The notes: generated by a model not told the origin, from the letters alone. DNA of 54,262 bases from JBMOLL01 sp049325415 (GCA_049325415.1 JBMOLL010000085.1:1-54262); one strand, 5' to 3'. Positions 34,851-44,721 are shown, counted from the first letter of the stretch. A program made the numbers and translations.

Positions 34851-34858
34851 TATATTTG
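34851..34858 (+). promoter_or_regulatory. -7 box for the peptide transporter gene
   Basis: TATATTTG is a perfect TAnnTTTG match, 43 bp before the ATG at 34902. The nearest TTTG upstream (34821-34824) is 26 nt away, longer than the usual 19-21. Confidence 0.55.
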
Positions 34859-34901
34859 TGGGCTAAGGTCAAATTTGTACAAACTAAAAAATTCAGAATC
34901 T

Positions 34902-36764
34902 ATGTTAAAAGGACATCCTAAGGGTCTGCTCGTGGCCTTTTTCTCCAACATGGGTGAGCGCTTTGGCTTTTACACCATGATGGCCATCCTGGTACTTTTT
35001 CTGCAGGCGAAATATGGGCTTTCGTCAGCCAATGCAGGAAGTATCTACAGTTGGTTTTATTTCAGCATATATGCCCTTGCCCTGCTTGGAGGAATACTTG
35101 CCGACTCGACCAAAAAATACAAGCTGGTTATCCTGGCCGGTATCATCATCATGTTTGCCGGATATGTGATCATGGCTTTACCGGGAATGACGCTGGCGAT
35201 AACTGTTGCCGGACTCTTTATCATTGCCCTGGGAAATGGCCTTTTCAAAGGCAACCTGCAGGCTGTGGTTGGTCAGATGTACGACGATCCGAAATACTCG
35301 GCGCTCAGGGACAAAGCCTTCATGATTTTTTATATGGGGATTAACGTAGGTGCCTTTTTCGCCCCTTTCGCTGCCAGAAGCATGAAAAACTGGTGGCTTG
35401 AAACCAACGGTTATATTCCCGATGACTCCCTGCCTTCACTGTGCCATCAGTACATGAACGGGACCATGACTGATCCCTCTGTGATTCAGCAGTTTCATGA
35501 ACTGGCTGATAAAGCAAGCCTCAGCGGTCCGGTGGCCGACCTTTCAGTATTTGCCAATCAGTACATCGAAGTTTTCTCGAAAGGATATAATTATGCTTTC
35601 GGAGTAGCTGCTGTTGCTATGGTGATATCTCTTCTGGTATATGTCTTCTTTAACAAGAAACTTCCAACCGTACAGAAAGAAAAGAAAGCTGCACCGGCAT
35701 CCGGTGTTTCAAAGGCAAAAGTCGAATTCAAACCGGTTCCTCTGATTGTAGCCATAGTCGCCATGGCAGTCACCGCCTTCGGTCTGCATTTCATCAAGCA
35801 GATAGGCTGGGATAATGGGGTAGCAATTGGCTTGTTTTCCGCATTTATTGCATGGGTTGTAATGAGTTCCAAGAAGGAAGAAAAAGCCAGGATCACCGCA
35901 CTGGTTCTGGTATTTGTGGTAGCCGTTTTCTTCTGGATGTCGTTCCATCAGAACGGACTGACGCTTACACTCTTCGCAAGGGATTATACCGTGAAACAGG
36001 TGGGAGCATTTACCAACCTGTTCTTTACGCTTCCGTCAATGCTTGCCGTGATTGGTGCAATTGCCGGGATCATCATTCTTTTTTACAAGAATCTGAAAAC
36101 CGGGGCAAAGATCATTGGCGCGGCTTTGTTCGTGATATCATTGTGGTTCATCATGTTCTTCACCTATGGATACGACCCGACCACCATCCTGAGCAAAGTA
36201 ATCAATCTGGAACAATTCGGACCGAAGAATTCCATATCCCCCGAAGTATTCCAGTCATTCAATCCCCTGTTCATTGTAGCACTGACCTTTCCTGTAATGG
36301 CCGTGTTCACCTGGCTCAATAAGAAAGGGCTGGAGCCTTCAACGCCAAAGAAGATCGGGATTGGACTGATCATCGCTTCCCTTGGCTTTTTGGTAGTCCT
36401 TATCGGTTCCATCGGAACACCTTCGCCTGCATCCTTACAGGGAGCACCTGTGCTGGACAGTGACAGGGTATCTCCTTACTGGCTCGTAAGCAGCTATCTT
36501 ATCCTCACAGTAGCCGAATTATTCCTGAGCCCGATGGGACTTTCCTTCGTCTCAAAAGTTGCCCCGTCAAGGTTCCAGGGTTTAATGCAGGGAGGCTGGT
36601 TACTTGCCACTGCCACCGGAAATAAACTGCTGTTTGTGGGTACGCTGCTCTGGGATAAAATCAGCCTGAGTTCTCTGTGGCTGGTGTTTATCGTTTGCCT
36701 CTTGCTTTCGGCAACCTTTATTTTTAGCATTCTGAAACGGCTTGAAAAAGCTTCTGCAAGCTAA
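34902..36764 (+). CDS. Peptide MFS transporter (POT/PTR2 family)
   Basis: A 620-residue proton-coupled di/tripeptide importer of the inner membrane. The start HPKGLLVAFFSNMGERFGFYTMMAILVLFL contains the E-R-F-x-F-Y motif that binds protons and peptide in POT carriers. YMGINVGAFFAPF is the second PTR2 signature. Compared with about 500 residues in Escherichia coli DtpA, it carries long extracytoplasmic and inter-helix insertions (for example residues 165-225), seen in Bacteroidota homologues. The ATG at 34902 lies right before this motif; a 75-codon upstream extension in frame has no membrane character and overlaps the divergent gene. It ends at a strong terminator. Confidence 0.9.
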   Translation: MLKGHPKGLLVAFFSNMGERFGFYTMMAILVLFLQAKYGLSSANAGSIYSWFYFSIYALALLGGILADSTKKYKLVILAGIIIMFAGYVIMALPGMTLAITVAGLFIIALGNGLFKGNLQAVVGQMYDDPKYSALRDKAFMIFYMGINVGAFFAPFAARSMKNWWLETNGYIPDDSLPSLCHQYMNGTMTDPSVIQQFHELADKASLSGPVADLSVFANQYIEVFSKGYNYAFGVAAVAMVISLLVYVFFNKKLPTVQKEKKAAPASGVSKAKVEFKPVPLIVAIVAMAVTAFGLHFIKQIGWDNGVAIGLFSAFIAWVVMSSKKEEKARITALVLVFVVAVFFWMSFHQNGLTLTLFARDYTVKQVGAFTNLFFTLPSMLAVIGAIAGIIILFYKNLKTGAKIIGAALFVISLWFIMFFTYGYDPTTILSKVINLEQFGPKNSISPEVFQSFNPLFIVALTFPVMAVFTWLNKKGLEPSTPKKIGIGLIIASLGFLVVLIGSIGTPSPASLQGAPVLDSDRVSPYWLVSSYLILTVAELFLSPMGLSFVSKVAPSRFQGLMQGGWLLATATGNKLLFVGTLLWDKISLSSLWLVFIVCLLLSATFIFSILKRLEKASAS

Positions 36765-36787
36765 GCCATTCGACGTATAAAGCTGAA

Positions 36788-36820
36788 GAGGCTGTCCTTC
36801 CCGGACAGCCTCTTTTTTTT
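36788..36820 (+). terminator. Rho-independent terminator after peptide transporter
   Basis: GAGGCTGTCC (36788-36797) pairs perfectly with GGACAGCCTC (36803-36812) around a 5-nt loop, followed by eight T residues. Confidence 0.92.
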
Positions 36821-36912
36821 GTACAGGTATTATTTGCTACTCAGATACTTCAAACTGCAACACCTGTAAAGCCTTTAGATTTTCAAAGCCTGCCAGTCAG
36901 ATACATACCGGT

Positions 36913-38124
36913 TTACTTTAGCATCTCCCTGATTATTTCCGGATTTCCATCATTATCAGCCGGTTGAAGTCCGAGCAATTCACACACGATATTATAAACT
37001 TCAATATTCTGAAACCCGGTCTGGTGATACCCTTTCTTAAAACCGGGTCCTGCTGCGTAAAAAATCGCTCCCATATCGCTGTCGGCGGGATCAAAACCAT
37101 GAGCACCACCGGTATAGCTTTCGGCATGGTCAGTTGGACCAATGCTCCAACTGCTGTCGGCAAACACCACTATGTCGGGAATGCGTGGATGGGTCCCGTA
37201 ATGCAGGTGTTCCGGCAACTTCTCCTTCCGGAAGGCTTCCACCCCTTCCAGCCGATCGAGCACTGCCACGGCACTGTCTTCATAACCGTCCTTTACATCG
37301 AGCAGGTAAACAGGATTGGAACCCACCAGGCTCACCACCCTGTCCTTATCCAGAAAGGCAGAGATATTTACATATTTTTCAGGGGATATGGGCCCCATTC
37401 CGTGATCGGCCAGGATGATCAGATTAACCCTGTCACCATAAGGAAGTCTGCTAATCTCCTGCCTCAGGTAACCGATGACACTGTCGAGCCGCGCCACCAT
37501 CGCTCCGGTCTCCTGGCTCAGCGGTCCGAAATCATGACCAGTGGCATCCGGTTCCTGGAAATAAAGCGTAATGAACCTGGGCCGCTCATTCAAGGGCAGC
37601 GACAGCCATTTAATAACGGTGTCAACCCTTGCTGTAAACTGATCCGATTCTTCATAGCTTTTCCAGTAGTCGGGATGCAGTCCCTCTATCGCCGCTTCCG
37701 ATCCGACCCAGAAATAGGATGCCGTGATCATGCCCTGCTTGCGGGCCGTCACCCACAGGGGTTCGCCTCCGTAAAATGAAGGGTCCTCGACCATGCTCCT
37801 GTCGGAGATCCGGTAGAATTTACCGAGATCCGGCGCAATGAACTTGTTGTGAATCAGCCCGTGATGATCGGGGTATAGCCCGGTGGCTATCGTATAATGA
37901 TTCGGAAAGGTCAGGGAAGGAAAGGAAGGGATAAGCCGGTCGGCTTTTACTCCCTCTGCCTCTATCCGGTCCAGGTTTGGGGTCGGATAGTGGTCGGGAT
38001 AATCCCAGCGGAAGGCATCAAAAGAGACCAGGATTACGTAATTATCATAGGTCTCCGGCCTGTTATTCCTGCATCCCATGAAAAGGACCAGAGGTAGGAT
38101 ATAAAGAAGTAAGCAGCTTCTCAT
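36913..38124 (-). CDS. Ectonucleotide pyrophosphatase/phosphodiesterase-like lipoprotein
   Basis: A 403-residue member of the alkaline phosphatase superfamily. The lipoprotein signal ends at C18 (LPLVLFMGC), so the enzyme is anchored outside the cytoplasm. The two-zinc site and nucleophile follow the NPP family: D36 (VSFDAFRWDY), T72 with N75 (SLTFPNHYTIATGLYP), then DATGHDFGP, ADHGMG and GGAHGFD. It probably hydrolyses nucleotide di- or phosphodiesters in the periplasm or at the surface. It stands alone; the photolyase gene is upstream on the same strand, 72 bp away, and may be in the same transcript. Confidence 0.9.
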   Translation of the reverse strand: MRSCLLLYILPLVLFMGCRNNRPETYDNYVILVSFDAFRWDYPDHYPTPNLDRIEAEGVKADRLIPSFPSLTFPNHYTIATGLYPDHHGLIHNKFIAPDLGKFYRISDRSMVEDPSFYGGEPLWVTARKQGMITASYFWVGSEAAIEGLHPDYWKSYEESDQFTARVDTVIKWLSLPLNERPRFITLYFQEPDATGHDFGPLSQETGAMVARLDSVIGYLRQEISRLPYGDRVNLIILADHGMGPISPEKYVNISAFLDKDRVVSLVGSNPVYLLDVKDGYEDSAVAVLDRLEGVEAFRKEKLPEHLHYGTHPRIPDIVVFADSSWSIGPTDHAESYTGGAHGFDPADSDMGAIFYAAGPGFKKGYHQTGFQNIEVYNIVCELLGLQPADNDGNPEIIREMLK

Positions 38125-38196
38125 GTTTATATTTTAAAGTGTTTTTTCAGAGAACTAAAATAGATTTTTTATCTCCGCCTTCAAAGTCTGTTCCTG

Positions 38197-39582
38197 TCAT
38201 TTTCCTGCATTTTTCGAAACAGCCTTCTCAATCCGCCGGATGTACTCATCAACATCAAACTTCCTCCGGCAGCCATTGGCATTCATGTACCTGATTTTGC
38301 CAAAAACCGGACGCTCCTGCCATGCCCTGTCGTGCACCCCTCCGATCGACCAGGCAATGCCCGTGTACCCGTTCGGATCCCTTCCGTCGAGCTGATACCT
38401 GTCGTTCAGACGGATTGCCGTCGCCATGGCCTCCTCCGGATCCCGGCTCCATTCCAGGATCTTCTTCGCCCAGTACATCCTCAGGTAACCATGCATGGTC
38501 CCCCGATGCACCATTTCTTTCTGTGCGGCGTTCCAGAGGGGGTCCATGGTATGACCACCCTCCAGTTCCTTTGTCGTATATAAGTGCTCCCGTTCATCCT
38601 TCCTGTGCTCATCCAGCGTCTTTAATGCCCATTCGGGAAAGCCGGCCGTACTGTCATAGGCTGGCTGGTAAAAGCAAAAATTATCGGCCAGTTCCCTTCT
38701 TACGATCAGTTCCTCCAGAAAGGCCTCTGAGGCTTCAGGAGAGGGGGCTGAAGCGCTGACTTCCAGTGCGACCCGCTGGGCGGAGATCTGTCCGAAATGA
38801 AGGTAGGGCGAGAGACCGGAAGTGGCGGACAGAAGCGGATTATTCCTTTCTCCTGTGTAACGTTCCAGCCCGCGGGCCAGAAAATCATCCAGAATCTGAC
38901 CGGCAGCCCGCGCTCCGGGCTGAACACCCCCGGGGAGGACCACCGTCCTGTCAACTTCCAGGAAAGCTCTTACCTGTTCCCAATCCACAGGCACTTCAGG
39001 ATGTGCCGGATTGTTCTCATAACGCATGACTTCAGGAATGGGGATCAGGTATTCGCCCAGCAGACGACGGATCGACGGCCGGATGACATAGGCTCCGAAT
39101 GCAGCCCTAGGATAGGCTTGCCTGCAGGGAACCACATTATGGGCATCTACCTCGGTCACGGGAATGGCCGTATGCTTCAGCACCTCCCGCACCCATTCCT
39201 GCTTAATGCGGAGCGGATCAAAATCAGTAACCAGCAGTGCAGCCCCCGATTCTTTTACAAAGGCGGATACCTCAACAGAAGGGTCTCCCAGCCGCAGAAC
39301 AAATGGTACATTTAGCTCCTTCAGCCGCTGCTCCAGCTCTTCCAGTCCGCACAGCATGAAGTCGTATTGCCGGAGTGTTGCTCCGAGAAAACCAGGGGAA
39401 AGCGCAAACAATACATAAAGAGCCTCCCCTGAACTTACGGCCCGCTCCAGGGCATATAAAAAAGCCCAGTTATCATCGGCCCGCTGATCCCTGCTCATCC
39501 AGTAAATTACCGGTCCCGGAACCTGTTTCCGGTTAGGTGTCAGTTCATGGACCCTGCCATTATGAATCATCAATTTTTCCAT
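38197..39582 (-). CDS. phr: Class II CPD photolyase
   Basis: A FAD enzyme that splits UV-made cyclobutane pyrimidine dimers with blue light. It lacks the N-terminal pattern of class I enzymes and matches class II. The start is GPVIYWMSRDQRADDNWAFLYA. Downstream are LSPYLHFGQISAQRV, ELIVRRELADNFCFY, the TKELEGGHTMDPLWNAAQKEMV block with GTMHGYLRMYWAKKILEW, and GRDPNGYTGIAWSIGGVHDRAW. The length of 461 residues is standard. Photolyase implies at least occasional exposure to light. The start lies 128 bp from the divergent YitT gene. Confidence 0.94.
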   Translation of the reverse strand: MEKLMIHNGRVHELTPNRKQVPGPVIYWMSRDQRADDNWAFLYALERAVSSGEALYVLFALSPGFLGATLRQYDFMLCGLEELEQRLKELNVPFVLRLGDPSVEVSAFVKESGAALLVTDFDPLRIKQEWVREVLKHTAIPVTEVDAHNVVPCRQAYPRAAFGAYVIRPSIRRLLGEYLIPIPEVMRYENNPAHPEVPVDWEQVRAFLEVDRTVVLPGGVQPGARAAGQILDDFLARGLERYTGERNNPLLSATSGLSPYLHFGQISAQRVALEVSASAPSPEASEAFLEELIVRRELADNFCFYQPAYDSTAGFPEWALKTLDEHRKDEREHLYTTKELEGGHTMDPLWNAAQKEMVHRGTMHGYLRMYWAKKILEWSRDPEEAMATAIRLNDRYQLDGRDPNGYTGIAWSIGGVHDRAWQERPVFGKIRYMNANGCRRKFDVDEYIRRIEKAVSKNAGK

Positions 39583-39673
39583 TTAAACACCTGAAGACCG
39601 ACAATGTTGAGCGTGCCCGCAGATTTTAACCAAAACAGGTAAAACTCCCTGTAGCTGTGAGCTGTTTCTTAAC

Positions 39674-39681
39674 TACATTTG
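39674..39681 (+). promoter_or_regulatory. -7 box for the YitT-family gene
   Basis: TACATTTG is a perfect TAnnTTTG match ending 28 bp before the ATG at 39710. Confidence 0.5.
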
Positions 39682-39709
39682 CATTGAAATTACTTAAAAT
39701 TAACCGCAT

Positions 39710-40624
39710 ATGCCGTTCCTGACACCTGAAAAGGTCTTCTCCAAAAAGTGGTTTAAAAACTACGCACTGATTGTAATCGGGACTTTCATCATGGCCTGTG
39801 GCTATGTTTTTTTCATCACACCGAACAGGATTGTCCCCGGCGGGGTTTTCGGGATCAGTATAGTTATTCACTACATGACCGCCGGGATGTTCAGCCGGGC
39901 ACCCGAGGGTCTTCCGGTAGGTATGATGGCCCTGCTGATGAATATCCCTCTGGTTATCATCGGGATAAAGGTTCTGGGTCCGCGCTTCGGGATGAAAACG
40001 ATCATGGGCTTTGTACTGACTTCCGTCTTTATAGACGTTCTCACCTATTTCCACGGTTACAAGCCCCTCGTAGAAGGAGATATGCTGCTCAGTTCCATTT
40101 ATGGCGGGATCCTGATCGGGTTTGGCCTCGGACTGATCTTCAAGTCAAAAGCCTCCAGCGGCGGATCCGACATCGTGGCCATGGTCATTTCCCGCTACAC
40201 ACGTATCCCCCCGGGACAGCTGCTGATCTATATCGATTCGGTGATCGTACTGATCGGTCTTGCCGCCTTTAAGGACTGGCAGGTACCCCTGTATTCTTGG
40301 ATTGTTATTTTCCTTACCGGTAGAGTGATCGATACGGTCATGCAGGGCAGTAACTACGATAAGGCCCTTTTCATTGTCTCTGACCGTTACGAGGAGATCC
40401 GCAGCAAGATCATTGTTGACCTGAACCGCAGCGCCACCTCCATCCCTGCCAGAGGCATGTATAAGGAACAGGAGAAAAAGATGATCTTTGTCAATGTGAA
40501 CCGCCGGGAAGTGGCTATATTACAGGATTATATCCGCGAAATCGACCCCGAAGCTTTCCTGACGGTCATCAATGCCTACGAGATCCTCGGGAAAGGGTTC
40601 AAGCCCCTGAAAGAAGAGGAATGA
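39710..40624 (+). CDS. YitT family membrane protein (DUF161 plus DUF2179)
   Basis: A 304-residue inner-membrane protein. About five or six helices occupy residues 15-210 with the repeated YitT motif (TPNRIVPGGVFGISIVIHY and KSKASSGGSDIVAMVISRY). The C-terminal soluble DUF2179 domain follows (KALFIVSDRYEEIRSKI...RGMYKEQEKKMIFVNVNRREV...DPEAFLTVINA). The family is widespread but its transport or regulatory role is not established. Its TGA abuts the stop of the convergent LysM gene (TGATCA), so the two genes share no spacer. Confidence 0.9.
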   Translation: MPFLTPEKVFSKKWFKNYALIVIGTFIMACGYVFFITPNRIVPGGVFGISIVIHYMTAGMFSRAPEGLPVGMMALLMNIPLVIIGIKVLGPRFGMKTIMGFVLTSVFIDVLTYFHGYKPLVEGDMLLSSIYGGILIGFGLGLIFKSKASSGGSDIVAMVISRYTRIPPGQLLIYIDSVIVLIGLAAFKDWQVPLYSWIVIFLTGRVIDTVMQGSNYDKALFIVSDRYEEIRSKIIVDLNRSATSIPARGMYKEQEKKMIFVNVNRREVAILQDYIREIDPEAFLTVINAYEILGKGFKPLKEEE

Positions 40625-42661
40625 TCAGTTCCCGGGATTGAAGTTATCCAGTTCGCCAGCCGGCCTGAAGAAATAATGCATTTCGGGTCTGACAGGCAAC
40701 TGTACCTTAATGATATCAAAACTCTTCGTATACCGGTAATATTCCAGTCCCTGATTCTCATATCCACCGCCACGGTTCACCCTCACAAAGCGGAAAGGTG
40801 TGAACATCTGCGGAAAGGACATATCGTCGAGATGCCTGATAAAACGCGGGCCATATGCCCGCAGCCCCATGAGGAAATACTCGGTCATTTCAAAGCCCAG
40901 CACCCCGTAGCTGATTCCCTTGCGGGTCTGTTCCATCGGCAGATTATTATAATTCCTATGAAATTTAAACATAAAGGTATTTACCAGGGGATCGCTGTAG
41001 GAATAGAGTTGACCGTGGGCAAGCGTCAGTTGCAGGGCATGAAAATAGCGGATATCAATATTATCGAAGCTGACATAATAGGGAGAACCGAAAAGTTCAA
41101 TATCGTAGTTTTGACGGCTGAAATACAGGTTGGTAACCAGCTGACTGGCAAAAGCCTCATTGGCAGTGAGGGAGATGACAATATTCCTTCGATCGGGAGA
41201 AAGGACATTCAGTAAGTCGGTCGGAACCCCGTTGTCGAGCACTATTTCCTTCAGCATGGTATCGCTGGGATTCGTGTAGGTACGTAATTCCCTGAATAGC
41301 TGCTCACGGAAATACTCATTCATCGCCATTTCAGATGAATCGGAGGAATGAACAAAAATGAGATTGCTCCCGAATTCACGGGCCAGATATCTTGCAGCCA
41401 TCCGGCATTCCGTCTCATAGGAAGGTGTGATCTGGAACAGGTAGGGATTGGAACTGATCAGGCCCGGGTCGGAATGAAAGGGCGTAACCAGGGGGATATG
41501 CTGCTCCATGGCATAACTGGCAGCGATTTCCACATTAAATGAATAGAAAGGACCGATAAACAGGTCAAAATCCCTCAGTGAAGGATCGGAAAGGATCTCT
41601 CTCATCCGGTCACTGCTTCGCCTGGTGTCATAAAAACGTATTTCCAGTTTCATGCCTAGTTGCAGGGCCGAGTCGACAGCCAGCAGGGCTCCCTCATAAA
41701 ACTCCAGGAAATTGATGGCTTTTGGCGTCACCTGATCCATCTGGTACGTTTCCTGTATCCTGCTTATCCTCGACGGCGATGTAACATCCTTCAGGAGGGA
41801 GTCCAGCGGAGGCAGCTGTTCGTAATTAAATGGAATAAAGAAAGCGATCCGGTAAGTTTTTCCGGGATCAAAAAACTCCCAGTTGAGCTCATCGTAAAGG
41901 TATTCTTCCTGGTTCATGGCTGAAACCGTATCCCCGGGGAAGTAAAGGGTATCGGTACGGATCACCTGCAGCAGCGTATCCGGTTTCTGTACTTCTGGCA
42001 GTGTATATACAGGATTGGAAGGCGTTGCCTGGGGGATCCTGATCACTTCACCGGTACGGGGTCCTCCCCAGCCGATCTGGGGATTTGCATTCCGGAGAGC
42101 GTCAATACTAACCCCATATTCACGGGAGATCGAATAAAGCGTCTCCTTTTTCTTCACCTTGTGATAGACCTGTTCGGGTTCCTGTTGCTGGTCGGCAACT
42201 GGCTGGTTTTCCACTTCCGGGATACGGATCTGCTGCCCGATCTGCAAATGATAAATATCTATTCCGGGATTGGCTTCTTCGATGGCTTCCACGTTCATCC
42301 CATATAGCCGGGAGACGGCATAAATCGTTTCCCCCTGCCTGAGGGTATGCACGGTAAATGCCCTTCCTGTCTGACCAGGGGTCTGTCCTTCCGGAACCGG
42401 TGCATAGGGTATTTTGATCACCTGGCCGACACGAAGACCTGCATCGGCTCCCGGGTTCTCACCAACGATATCCTTCTGGGACACATTGTAGGCCCTGGCA
42501 ATGGAATAGAGAGTTTGACCGGGTTCTACGATATGGATATAGTAAACCTTACCCTCGATGATCACCTTGTTGGTTGAACGGTGGATCAACGCCGGTTCCT
42601 GAGCCATCAGGGCCCCGTTCACGATCAGAATTAACAGAAATGCAATAGTTTTTCTCATCAT
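40625..42661 (-). CDS. LysM repeats plus PBP1-type ligand-binding protein
   Basis: A 678-residue exported protein (signal MMRKTIAFLLILIVNGALMAQ; the second Met is an equal start). It has three LysM domains at about 41-85, 102-148 and 166-210, each with the GETIYAVSR-like helix, which should bind peptidoglycan or chitin-like glycans. A type I periplasmic-binding-protein fold (ABC-receptor-like, Peripla_BP_6) spans about 270-640. This domain order is known in Bacteroidota, but its ligand is not. The gene follows purC by 42 bp on the same strand and is probably the last gene of the phoH-purC operon. It could sense or hold a cell-wall ligand; that is inference. Confidence 0.87.
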   Translation of the reverse strand: MMRKTIAFLLILIVNGALMAQEPALIHRSTNKVIIEGKVYYIHIVEPGQTLYSIARAYNVSQKDIVGENPGADAGLRVGQVIKIPYAPVPEGQTPGQTGRAFTVHTLRQGETIYAVSRLYGMNVEAIEEANPGIDIYHLQIGQQIRIPEVENQPVADQQQEPEQVYHKVKKKETLYSISREYGVSIDALRNANPQIGWGGPRTGEVIRIPQATPSNPVYTLPEVQKPDTLLQVIRTDTLYFPGDTVSAMNQEEYLYDELNWEFFDPGKTYRIAFFIPFNYEQLPPLDSLLKDVTSPSRISRIQETYQMDQVTPKAINFLEFYEGALLAVDSALQLGMKLEIRFYDTRRSSDRMREILSDPSLRDFDLFIGPFYSFNVEIAASYAMEQHIPLVTPFHSDPGLISSNPYLFQITPSYETECRMAARYLAREFGSNLIFVHSSDSSEMAMNEYFREQLFRELRTYTNPSDTMLKEIVLDNGVPTDLLNVLSPDRRNIVISLTANEAFASQLVTNLYFSRQNYDIELFGSPYYVSFDNIDIRYFHALQLTLAHGQLYSYSDPLVNTFMFKFHRNYNNLPMEQTRKGISYGVLGFEMTEYFLMGLRAYGPRFIRHLDDMSFPQMFTPFRFVRVNRGGGYENQGLEYYRYTKSFDIIKVQLPVRPEMHYFFRPAGELDNFNPGN

Positions 42662-42703
42662 TTCGTCGAATGAGTATTACCGGATAACGACGGAAACCGG
42701 GAG

Positions 42704-43651
42704 CTATTGTTTCCGGAGAAATTCAGTGATATGATTAAAAATTCGTTGTTCGATCCCGGAGGTATCTGCCTTTTCAAATTTCTCCCCCGTAATCTTTTCA
42801 TAGAGTTCGATATAGCGTTCCGAAACCTGTTCAACAAAAGCACTACTCATCTCAGGCACCACTTCTCCCGTGCGTCCCTGGAAGCCATTGCTGATCAGCC
42901 ACTGCCGGACAAATTCCTTCGAAAGCTGTTTCTGTTCCTCTCCCCGTTTCTGCCTTTCCTCATATCCGTCTTTATAGAAATAGCGGGATGAATCGGGCGT
43001 GTGGATCTCGTCGATCAGCACAATCTGGTCCCCTATCTTTCCAAATTCATATTTGGTGTCGACCAGGAGCAGCCCCATGGCTTCGGCCATTTCAGATCCT
43101 CTGCGGAAAAGCTTCCTGGTATAATCCTCCAGCAGTGCATAATCCTTTTCGCTTGCCAGTCCGGAAGCTATGATCTCCTCCCTTGAAATATCCTCGTCAT
43201 GACCCTCGTGTGCCTTGGTCGTGGGCGTGATAATGGGCTCGGCCAGCCGGTCGTGCTCTTTCAGCCCTTCTGCCAGTTTTTCGCCACAGAGTGATCTCTT
43301 GCCTGCTTTGTATTCCCGCCATGCGTGGCCGGTAAGGTAACCCCTGATGACCATCTCAATTTTAAAAGGTTCAGCCAGCCTGCCAATAGTCACATTGGGA
43401 TCGGGAGACGCGATTTTCCAGTTCGGGACAATATCGGCGGTGGCGTCCAGGAAACGGTTAGCGATCTGATTCAGGACCTGTCCCTTGTAGGGTATCCCTT
43501 CGGGCAGAATAACATCAAATGCCGAGATACGGTCGGAGACGACCATCACCAGGAACCTGTCACTGATGTTGTAAACATCACGTACTTTTCCCTTGTAGAG
43601 GCTTTTCTGACCCGGGAAGCTGAACGATGTACCTGTCAATGCTGTTGCCAT
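42704..43651 (-). CDS. purC: SAICAR synthetase
   Basis: Phosphoribosylaminoimidazole-succinocarboxamide synthase, which ligates aspartate to CAIR with ATP in purine synthesis. KGKVRDVYNISDRFLVMVVSDRISAFDVILPEGIPYKG is cut short here as family-typical blocks: the ATP-loop GKVRDVY, SDRISAFD and IPYKG. Later motifs are RGYLTGHAWREY, LIDEIHTPDSSRY and the LSKEFVRQWL helix. The 315-residue length is that of the longer bacterial/eukaryotic-like form common in Bacteroidota. Its start overlaps the stop of phoH by one base, so the two are translationally coupled. Confidence 0.96.
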   Translation of the reverse strand: MATALTGTSFSFPGQKSLYKGKVRDVYNISDRFLVMVVSDRISAFDVILPEGIPYKGQVLNQIANRFLDATADIVPNWKIASPDPNVTIGRLAEPFKIEMVIRGYLTGHAWREYKAGKRSLCGEKLAEGLKEHDRLAEPIITPTTKAHEGHDEDISREEIIASGLASEKDYALLEDYTRKLFRRGSEMAEAMGLLLVDTKYEFGKIGDQIVLIDEIHTPDSSRYFYKDGYEERQKRGEEQKQLSKEFVRQWLISNGFQGRTGEVVPEMSSAFVEQVSERYIELYEKITGEKFEKADTSGIEQRIFNHITEFLRKQ

Positions 43652-44634
43652 TATTTTTCTTTTTTTGGTTCGCTGTTATTTTCATGGTCTCTGGGCTGCT
43701 GCCGGTAGGCTGCAACGATGTGCTTGACCAGGCGGTGACGGATAATATCGCGTTCATCAAACCTGATCACTGAAATCCCTTCAATTCCATCCAGAATGCG
43801 CATGGCCTGTATTAGCCCCGATTCTTCCCGTCTGGGCAGATCGACCTGCGAATCATCCCCCGTAACAATAAATTTGGCATCGGGTCCCATCCTTGTAAGG
43901 AACATTTTAAACTGACTGGTGGTAGCATTCTGGGCCTCATCCAGTATCACATAGGCCTGGTCCAGCGTCCGGCCTCTCATATAGGCCAGTGGTGCAATCT
44001 GAATTGTATTGTCGTCGATAAACTGCAGGAGGCGTTTTGCGGGAATCATGTCGCGCAGGGCATCGTACAGCGGCTGGAGATAGGGATCGAGTTTCTCCTT
44101 GAAATCCCCCGGGAGAAAACCAAGCTTCTCACCGGCTTCAACGGCAGGTCGGGTAAGGATGATCCGGCGCACCTCCCTGTTCTTCAGGGCTCTTACTGCC
44201 ATGGCAATGGCGGTATAGGTCTTTCCTGTACCGGCAGGTCCAACCGCAATGATCAGGTCGTTGTTCCGGCTCTCTCTCACAAGCTGTTTCTGGTTGACCG
44301 TCAGAGCCCGGATCGGTTTCCCCTGTTCTCCGTAAAGGATCACCTCATCATCGGGTCCGGGGTTATCCATTTTGTACCCGGCTTCCCCTCCCATCAGTTC
44401 CTCAATGTCGCGAAGGGTGATCTGCCTGAATTTCTGGATGTAATGTATCAGGAGCCCGACCTTTTCTTCAAAGAGGGCAATCATTCCGGCCTCGCCTTTT
44501 ACCCTGATCTCATTCCCCCGGGAAACCACCTTCAGGTCAGGGAAAAACTCTTTTAATTTGTTGAATCTAACGTTATTAACACCATAAAAATCGATTGGAT
44601 CAACACCTTCCAAATAGATGAGTTTTTCCGTCAT
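43651..44634 (-). CDS. phoH: PhoH-family ATPase
   Basis: A 327-residue cytoplasmic P-loop ATPase related to superfamily 1 helicases, linked to RNA metabolism in other bacteria. An N-terminal KH-like region (VVSRGNEIRVKGEAG) precedes the ATPase core. Walker A is GPAGTGKT (132-139), Walker B is VILDEAQN (229-236), and the sensor motif is TGDDSQVDLP. The charged tail (QQPRDHENNSEPKKEK) overlaps purC. It is the first gene of phoH-purC-LysM and is divergent from the SAM hydrolase-like gene; no perfect promoter box is seen, only TATTTTG, one base short. Confidence 0.94.
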   Translation of the reverse strand: MTEKLIYLEGVDPIDFYGVNNVRFNKLKEFFPDLKVVSRGNEIRVKGEAGMIALFEEKVGLLIHYIQKFRQITLRDIEELMGGEAGYKMDNPGPDDEVILYGEQGKPIRALTVNQKQLVRESRNNDLIIAVGPAGTGKTYTAIAMAVRALKNREVRRIILTRPAVEAGEKLGFLPGDFKEKLDPYLQPLYDALRDMIPAKRLLQFIDDNTIQIAPLAYMRGRTLDQAYVILDEAQNATTSQFKMFLTRMGPDAKFIVTGDDSQVDLPRREESGLIQAMRILDGIEGISVIRFDERDIIRHRLVKHIVAAYRQQPRDHENNSEPKKEK

Positions 44635-44721
44635 GAAATTGAAGAATAATAACTATTTTTGGTTGTTGCAAAATAAGCGGTTTTTTTCAACATTCCAATA
44701 AGAAATTCTCTGCCGGCGACC

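Noticed and set aside
38322..38759. 145-codon plus-strand frame over the photolyase gene
   Set aside because: It is Pro/Ser/Arg-rich antisense sequence inside a gene with clear class II photolyase motifs.
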